This document shows positions 58,758 through 64,000 of a DNA stretch of 64,000 nt, piece after piece. The position numbers and the translations under genes are program-made. The stretch is from an uncultured Eubacteriales bacterium (lineage in GTDB: Bacteria > Bacillota > Clostridia > Christensenellales > Aristaeellaceae), in assembly GCA_900542445.1 (NCBI GenBank), contig UQNN01000003.1, positions 130,295 to 194,294 on the forward strand, written 5' to 3'. The notes beneath the pieces were generated by a model that saw nothing but the letters and a program-made list of their open reading frames with translations, was not told the DNA's origin and made no database searches. The number at the start of each line of letters is the position of its first letter. The stretch's first letter is position 1.

Positions 58758-59756
58758 ATGTCTGTCATTGACAAAATCAGAGCGAAAGCTGCCGCCGATG
58801 TGAAGCACGTCGTGCTGGCTGAGGGCACTGAGCCGCGCACCGTGCAGGCCGCGGAGAAGATTGTGAAGTTGGGTCTGGCCAAGATCACGCTGGTGGGCGC
58901 GAAGGCCGAGATCGAGGCGAAGGCCGCCGAGCTGGGCGTTGACCTGACCGGCGTTTCCATCGCCGATCCGGCGACGAGCGAGAAGACCGCTTCTTACGCC
59001 GAGCAGCTTTTCCATATCCGCGAGAAGAAGGGCATGACGCTGGAGAAGGCCACCGAGCTGTGCCTGAAGAACACGCTGTTCTACGGCACGATGATGCTCA
59101 AGATGGGCGACGCGGACGCGATGGTCGCGGGCGCGATCAACACCACCGGCGACGTGCTGCGTCCGGCGCTGCAGATCATCAAGGGCGCCCCGGGCATCAA
59201 GACCGTTTCTTCCTGCTTCCTGATGGAAGTGCAGGATAAGAAGTACGGCGACGACGGCGTGCTGGTGTTCGGCGACTGCGCCGTGAACATCGATCCGACC
59301 AGCGAACAGCTGGCCGACATCGCGATCGCTTCCGCGCAGACCGGCAAGGCGCTGCTGGGTCTCGACCCGCGCGTGGCGATGCTCTCCTTCTCCACGAAGG
59401 GCTCTGCGAAGCACGAGAACGTGGACAAGGTGGCCAATGCCGTGAAGCTGGTGCACGAGCAGGCGCCGGAGCTGAATGTGGACGGCGAGATGCAGGCCGA
59501 CGCGGCGCTGGTTTCCAGCGTCGGCGACCTCAAGTGCCCGGGCAGCCCGGTTGCCGGCAAGGCGAACGTGCTGGTCTTCCCGGATCTGCAGGCGGGCAAC
59601 ATCGGCTACAAGCTGGTGCAGCGGCTGGGCAACGCGAAGGCCATCGGCCCGGTCATCCAGGGTCTGGCCAAGCCGGTCAACGACCTCTCCCGCGGCTGCT
59701 CCGTGGAGGACATCGTGGACGTCGTGGCCATCGCGGCGGTCAAGGCGCAGGCTTAA
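58758..59756 (+). CDS. pta: Phosphate acetyltransferase
   Basis: A 332-residue short-form enzyme converting acetyl-CoA and phosphate to acetyl phosphate. Motifs: [60 protein letters not shown] and [20 protein letters not shown]. The length is that of the clostridial single-domain Pta. AAGGAGG is ten bases before the ATG; the frame is open far upstream across the promoter but lacks homology. ackA follows after a hairpin. Confidence 0.96.
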   Translation: MSVIDKIRAKAAADVKHVVLAEGTEPRTVQAAEKIVKLGLAKITLVGAKAEIEAKAAELGVDLTGVSIADPATSEKTASYAEQLFHIREKKGMTLEKATELCLKNTLFYGTMMLKMGDADAMVAGAINTTGDVLRPALQIIKGAPGIKTVSSCFLMEVQDKKYGDDGVLVFGDCAVNIDPTSEQLADIAIASAQTGKALLGLDPRVAMLSFSTKGSAKHENVDKVANAVKLVHEQAPELNVDGEMQADAALVSSVGDLKCPGSPVAGKANVLVFPDLQAGNIGYKLVQRLGNAKAIGPVIQGLAKPVNDLSRGCSVEDIVDVVAIAAVKAQA

Positions 59757-59766
59757 TCGATTGATT

Positions 59767-59805
59767 GCGCGCGGTCGTCTTACAAGCGGCGGCCGCGCGT
59801 TTTTC
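59767..59805 (+). terminator. Intrinsic terminator between pta and ackA
   Basis: GCGCGCGGTCGTC pairs with GCGGCGGCCGCGCG, followed by TTTTT. It lies inside an expected operon and may be a partial terminator that lowers ackA expression relative to pta. Confidence 0.7.
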
Positions 59806-59849
59806 CTGTCATTATACGAATCATCATACGAAGCAAGGAGATACTTCCC

Positions 59850-61046
59850 ATGAAGATTTTGGTCATCAACGCCGGTTCTTCTTCGCTGAAGTTCCAGCTC
59901 ATCGACATGGACGACGAGTCCGTCAAGGCGAAGGGCCTGGTTGAGCGCATCGGCATCGAAGGCACGCACTTCAAGCAGACCGTGCTGGGCACGGACAAGG
60001 TGATCGAGTTCACCCGCAACATGAAGGACCACACCGAGGCGATTTCCGCCGTTCTGTCCGCGCTGACGGACAAGGACAACGGCGCGATCTCTTCTCTGGA
60101 CGAGATCGGCGCCTGCGGCCACCGCGTGCTGCATGGCGGCGAGACGTTCAAGAACTCCGTGCTGGTGACGGAAGAGACGCTGAAGGGCATCGAGGATCTC
60201 GTGCCGCTCGGCCCGCTGCATCAGCCGGCGAACATCGCGGGCATCAAGGCCTGCCAGGCGGTTATGCCGACCAAGCCGAACGTTGCGGTGTTCGACACGG
60301 CTTTCCATCAGACCATGCCGAAGAAGGCGTTCCTCTATGGCGTGCCGTATGAATACTACAAGGATTTGAAGGTTCGCCGCTACGGCTTCCACGGCACGAG
60401 CCACCGCTTCATCGCGGGCGAAACGCCGAAGTACCTGGGCAAGAAGCCGGAGGACTGCAAGTTCATCATCTGCCATCTGGGCAACGGCTCTTCCCTGAGC
60501 GCCATCGTGGGCGGCAAGGTTGTGGATACCTCCATGGGCTTGACCCCGCTTGAGGGCGTGCTGATGGGCACGCGTTCCGGCGATGTCGATCCGGCCGTGC
60601 TGGAATACATCATGGACAACACCGGCATGGACATCCACCAGATGCTCAACTGCCTGAACAAGAAGAGCGGCTTTGCCGGTCTCTCCTGCTCCAGCGATAT
60701 GCGCGATGTGAAGGCCGCCGCCGAAAAGGGCGACGAGCAGGCGCAGGCCGCGCTGGACGTGTGGACCTACCGCATTCAGAAGTACATTGGCGCGTACAAT
60801 GTGGCTGTGGGCGGCGCAGACGCGATCGTCTTCACGGCGGGTATCGGCGAGAACGACTGCGAGGCCTGCGAACATGTGATCAACGGCCTGAGCTTCATGG
60901 GCGTGAAGATCGACCCGGCGAAGAACAAGCGCGGCACGGTCGGCATCATCAGCACGGACGATTCCACGATCAAGGTACTGCGCATCCCGACCAACGAGGA
61001 GCTGCCGATTGCGCGCGACACGCTGGAGATCGTTTCCAAGCTGTAA
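59850..61046 (+). CDS. ackA: Acetate kinase
   Basis: A 398-residue ASKHA-fold kinase that makes acetate and ATP from acetyl phosphate. Signatures: KILVINAGSSSLKFQLIDMD at the N-terminus, GHRVLHGGETF, FDTAFHQTMPKKAFLYGVP, YGFHGTSHRFIA, HLGNGSSLSAIVGGKVVDTS, GLTPLEGVLMGTRSGDVDP and FTAGIGEND. Length is standard. AAGGAG precedes the ATG. With pta it gives substrate-level ATP from acetyl-CoA. Confidence 0.97.
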   Translation: MKILVINAGSSSLKFQLIDMDDESVKAKGLVERIGIEGTHFKQTVLGTDKVIEFTRNMKDHTEAISAVLSALTDKDNGAISSLDEIGACGHRVLHGGETFKNSVLVTEETLKGIEDLVPLGPLHQPANIAGIKACQAVMPTKPNVAVFDTAFHQTMPKKAFLYGVPYEYYKDLKVRRYGFHGTSHRFIAGETPKYLGKKPEDCKFIICHLGNGSSLSAIVGGKVVDTSMGLTPLEGVLMGTRSGDVDPAVLEYIMDNTGMDIHQMLNCLNKKSGFAGLSCSSDMRDVKAAAEKGDEQAQAALDVWTYRIQKYIGAYNVAVGGADAIVFTAGIGENDCEACEHVINGLSFMGVKIDPAKNKRGTVGIISTDDSTIKVLRIPTNEELPIARDTLEIVSKL

Positions 61047-61098
61047 AAACATTCGGGCGGAAGGTTTTCGGGAAAAGTTGCCGAAAATCACATTTTGC

Positions 61099-61127
61099 TT
61101 GACAAGGTAAGAGAAACTGCGTATAAT
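61099..61127 (+). promoter_or_regulatory. Promoter of yceD-rpmF
   Basis: TTGACA (61099-61104), a 17-base spacer and TATAAT (61122-61127): a full consensus promoter, in line with ribosomal gene expression. Confidence 0.92.
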
Positions 61128-61155
61128 ATGGAACGGTCAACTTTGAGGTGGAACG

Positions 61156-61680
61156 ATGAAGCTGGATATCACCAAGGGCATTCAGAGAAAGGGCATAGAC
61201 GTACCCTTTGATCTGGAAGACAACTGGGGCGAAGATCATTGGAACGGTGATACGATTGCGTATGTCGGGCCTGTTTCGCTTTCCGGCACTTATATGCTCG
61301 CCGATGAGACCGTACTTGTGCGCGGTGAGGCCCGCGCCGTGATCCAGTCCCCATGCGCCAGATGCCTGACGCCGACGAACACGTCTGTCACCGCTGAGGT
61401 GGACGAGGCGTTTATCCGCGACAAGGGCGACGGCGAATTGGATATCGACGAGGATCAGTACACATACACGGGCCATGTGCTTGAGCTGGATGACGCCGTT
61501 CGGACGGCGATCCTGCTTGAATTGCCCTCACGCATCCTCTGCAAGGAGGATTGCCGCGGGCTGTGCGCCCAGTGTGGCGCAAACCTGAACGTCAATGCGT
61601 GTTCATGCCAGAAGGATCTGACCAGCAGAAATCCTTTTTCGGCATTAGCATCTTTGCTGAACGAGGATGAGGAGGTGTAA
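61156..61680 (+). CDS. yceD: YceD/DUF177 family protein
   Basis: A 174-residue protein of the family needed for normal 23S rRNA accumulation in some bacteria and usually encoded before rpmF, as here. Cysteine pairs Cys67/Cys70 (SPCARCLTP) and Cys137/Cys140 (EDCRGLCAQCGANLN), typical of Firmicutes members, suggest metal binding. GAGGTGGAACG precedes the ATG. The gap to rpmF is three bases. Confidence 0.92.
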   Translation: MKLDITKGIQRKGIDVPFDLEDNWGEDHWNGDTIAYVGPVSLSGTYMLADETVLVRGEARAVIQSPCARCLTPTNTSVTAEVDEAFIRDKGDGELDIDEDQYTYTGHVLELDDAVRTAILLELPSRILCKEDCRGLCAQCGANLNVNACSCQKDLTSRNPFSALASLLNEDEEV

Positions 61681-61683
61681 ACA

Positions 61684-61881
61684 ATGGCTCTTCCCAAGGG
61701 AAAAATTTCAAAGTCCCGCGGCCGTATGCGTCGCGCGAACTGGAAGCTGTCTGCGCCCGGTATCGTTAAGTGCCCGCGCTGCCAGCAGATGAAGCTCGCC
61801 CACCGTATCTGCAAGCACTGCGGTTACTACGATGGCAAGCAGGTCATCAACATGGAAGCCGAAACCGCTTCCGAGAAGTAA
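61684..61881 (+). CDS. rpmF: Large ribosomal subunit protein bL32
   Basis: A 65-residue ribosomal protein. N-terminus ALPKGKISKSRGRMRRANWK; zinc-ribbon cysteines Cys30, Cys33, Cys43 and Cys46 are all present (CPRC and CKHC), so this is the zinc-containing C+ form. The GAGGAGGTG ribosome-binding site lies inside the end of yceD. Confidence 0.97.
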   Translation: MALPKGKISKSRGRMRRANWKLSAPGIVKCPRCQQMKLAHRICKHCGYYDGKQVINMEAETASEK

Positions 61882-61892
61882 GATTTGCTTCT

Positions 61893-61925
61893 TTAAGCTC
61901 TCAGTCTGTGACTGGGGGCTTTTTG
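61893..61925 (+). terminator. Terminator of yceD-rpmF
   Basis: AAGCTCTCAGTC pairs with GACTGGGGGCTT, followed by TTTTG. Confidence 0.8.
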
Positions 61926-61954
61926 TGTATGTTTCTTTTGAAAAGGGGAGAAAA

Positions 61955-63127
61955 ATGGTTTCAACGGCATTGTTGATGATGATTTATCTGTCGTTCATCA
62001 GTTTGGGCCTGCCGGATTCGCTGCTGGGAAGCGCGTGGCCGGCGATGAATGTCAGCTTGAACGCGCCGCTTTGGGGCGCAGGACTGGTGCAGATGCTGAT
62101 TTCATTTTGCACGATTATTTCCAGTCTGAACAGCGCAAAACTGATCCGCAGATTTGGAACGGGGAAGCTGACGGCGATTTCCGTCGCGACGACGGCGCTT
62201 GCGCTGCTGGGCTTTTCGCTGGCGAAAAACTATGCGTTTTTGCTGCTGATGGCTGTGCCGCTCGGACTGGGCGCGGGCGCGGTGGACGCGGGGCTGAATA
62301 ATTACGTGGCGCTGCACTGCGAAGCAAAGCACATGAGCTGGCTGCACTGTTTCTGGGGCGTTGGCACCATCATCGGGCCGATGATCCTTTCCGCAGTGCT
62401 GCGCGTCGGCGGAAGCTGGGCGACGGGCTATCGCGCGGTGGGGCTGATTCAGTGCGCGGTGAGCGCGCTGCTCTTTGCGACGCTGGGCATGTGGAAGCGC
62501 AGCAACATTCAACAGGAAGAGCATGGCGCGAAGGCGTTGAGCGTGTGGGAGGTGCTGAGTCTGCCGGGCGCGAAGGCGGGCATGGTGACGTTTTTGTGTT
62601 ATTGCGCGGTGGAATCGACGCTGGGGCTTTGGGGCGCGACGTATATTTCTCAGGTGCGCGGCGTGGATGAGGCGACGGCAGCTTCGTTCGGCGCGATGTT
62701 TTACATCGGCATTACGGTAGGGCGCGCGATTTCCGGCTTTATGGCGATGAAACTCCTGCCCAAGCAGATGGTGCGGGTGGGACAGGCGCTGCTGGCGTTG
62801 GGCTGCATCTTCATGATGATTCCGGCGGGAAGTACACTTTCGGGCATTGGACTGGTGGTATGCGGACTGGGCTGCGCGCCGATCTATCCGAACATCATAC
62901 AGGATACGCCGGTGAATTACGGCACGGAGAACTCGCAGGCGGCGATCGGCGTACAAATGGCGTTTGCCTATGTGGGTTCGACCTTTCTGCCGTCCATCTT
63001 TGGCGCGCTGGCTGGTGTGGACGGATATGACTTGCTGCCATACTTTGCAATCAGCATTTGTGTGCTGATGACCGTGCTCTTTGGGATACAGAAGAAAATC
63101 GTTGAAACAAAAGTGAAGACCAACTGA
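61955..63127 (+). CDS. Major facilitator superfamily transporter
   Basis: A 390-residue membrane protein with about 12 segments. The N-terminus MIYLSFISLGLPDSLLGSAW, the loop NSAKLIRRFGTGKLTAISVA and GLGAGAVDAGLNNYVALHCE are typical of the FucP/sugar-type MFS branch; HCFWGVGTIIGPMILSAVL follows. Substrate unknown; a sugar is a reasonable guess. The ATG at 61955 has AAGGGGAG upstream; earlier in-frame codons overlap rpmF and its terminator. Transcribed alone. Confidence 0.88.
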   Translation: MVSTALLMMIYLSFISLGLPDSLLGSAWPAMNVSLNAPLWGAGLVQMLISFCTIISSLNSAKLIRRFGTGKLTAISVATTALALLGFSLAKNYAFLLLMAVPLGLGAGAVDAGLNNYVALHCEAKHMSWLHCFWGVGTIIGPMILSAVLRVGGSWATGYRAVGLIQCAVSALLFATLGMWKRSNIQQEEHGAKALSVWEVLSLPGAKAGMVTFLCYCAVESTLGLWGATYISQVRGVDEATAASFGAMFYIGITVGRAISGFMAMKLLPKQMVRVGQALLALGCIFMMIPAGSTLSGIGLVVCGLGCAPIYPNIIQDTPVNYGTENSQAAIGVQMAFAYVGSTFLPSIFGALAGVDGYDLLPYFAISICVLMTVLFGIQKKIVETKVKTN

Positions 63128-63136
63128 ACCTCAGCG

Positions 63137-63180
63137 AACACGCCGCAAGGCGTGTTTTTTCTTGCGGGAGCAAGAAAAAA
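63137..63180 (+). terminator. Terminator after the MFS gene
   Basis: AACACGCC/GGCGTGTT (63137-63144 with 63149-63156) followed by T bases. A second small hairpin (CTTGC/GCAAG) lies inside opposed T and A runs just after it. Confidence 0.85.
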
Positions 63181-63257
63181 TGAAGGATGAGGGTTGAGAA
63201 AACCCGGAAAGAGATGAAAAAGATTCAAAAACTGTCAAAAAAAGTTCAGAAAAGGTA

Positions 63258-63286
63258 TTGACAGGAAGCCGGAACTGCGATATAAT
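63258..63286 (+). promoter_or_regulatory. rRNA operon promoter
   Basis: Perfect consensus TTGACA (63258-63263), a 17-base spacer and TATAAT (63281-63286). The 63287-63464 leader contains a hairpin (ACCGTGA/TCACGGT at about 63369-63392) and no gene. Confidence 0.93.
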
Positions 63287-63464
63287 AACCGAGCTGTCAG
63301 CGCGAGCTGCTAAAGCGAGCGGGACGGCGATGATCCTTGAAAACGATACAGAATCAAGAAGAACGCGAACCGTGATTTTCACGAGTCACGGTAAGAAAAA
63401 GACAGTCAATTCGAGAATGAGTTTTGAGCTTGGGAGTGAGGAACTTCTAAGATTCAAAAGGATT

Positions 63465-64000
<536 letters not shown>

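Overview
The window reads as chromosomal DNA of a G+C-rich, endospore-forming, fermentative bacterium of the class Clostridia. Evidence: the 5' part of a 16S rRNA gene at the right edge has a clostridial look; a tricistronic gerA-gerB-gerC germination operon is present; energy genes are fermentative (pta-ackA) with one-carbon metabolism (fhs); sigma-A promoters are close to consensus; intrinsic terminators are abundant. The exact family cannot be fixed from about 540 bases of 16S. I see no phage, insertion sequence, CRISPR array or tRNA gene.

Layout. 1-6.5 kb: tail of a propeller-like protein, cvpA, a small membrane protein, a GT-C-like membrane protein carrying a 201-bp in-frame tandem duplication, cca, a TRIC channel and ogt. 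6.5-12.1 kb (minus strand): small membrane protein, M20 amidohydrolase and the ger operon. 12.3-14 kb: kduI-kduD for unsaturated uronate catabolism. 14-16.4 kb (minus): VanX-like dipeptidase and fhs. 16.6-19 kb: serC-serA behind a structured leader. 19.1-21.5 kb (minus): glycogen synthase with an extra SCP2-like domain, and an XRE regulator. 21.7-24.2 kb: acyltransferase, a GNAT remnant and a ZIP metal transporter. 24.2-26.3 kb (minus): membrane protein and M23 peptidase. 26.5-33.9 kb (plus): vanZ-merR, a secreted FMN/FAD reductase, a DapF-fold racemase, and an ECF sigma/anti-sigma operon behind a candidate regulatory RNA. 33.9-36.2 kb (minus): NUDIX hydrolase plus a degenerate GH2-like protein. 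36.4-40.7 kb: a 1432-residue surface scaffold with six SH3-like modules and long low-complexity spacers. 40.8-55.8 kb (plus): PTPS-related membrane protein, Rad3-type helicase, CapA, NYN-domain protein, a secreted beta-domain protein, two paralogous GT-C membrane proteins and a secreted M16C peptidase. 55.9-58.6 kb: a membrane protein/XRE pair with its operators, then (minus) a membrane protein and tmcAL. 58.7-63.2 kb: pta, ackA, yceD-rpmF and an MFS transporter. 63.2-64 kb: rRNA promoter, leader and the start of 16S.

How the genes work together. Several units concern the envelope: GT-C proteins, CapA, VanX, M23, acyltransferase and the SH3 scaffold. KduI/KduD feed uronates into central metabolism, and Pta/AckA turn acetyl-CoA into acetate and ATP. 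Fhs, SerC and SerA link one-carbon units and serine. The secreted flavoprotein reductase suggests extracellular disposal of electrons.

Most noteworthy non-coding signals: a dispersed intergenic element with three hairpins whose stems covary between copies (four copies plus a fragment), a second palindromic repeat family, and two structured leader RNAs ending in terminators, upstream of serC and of the ECF sigma gene.
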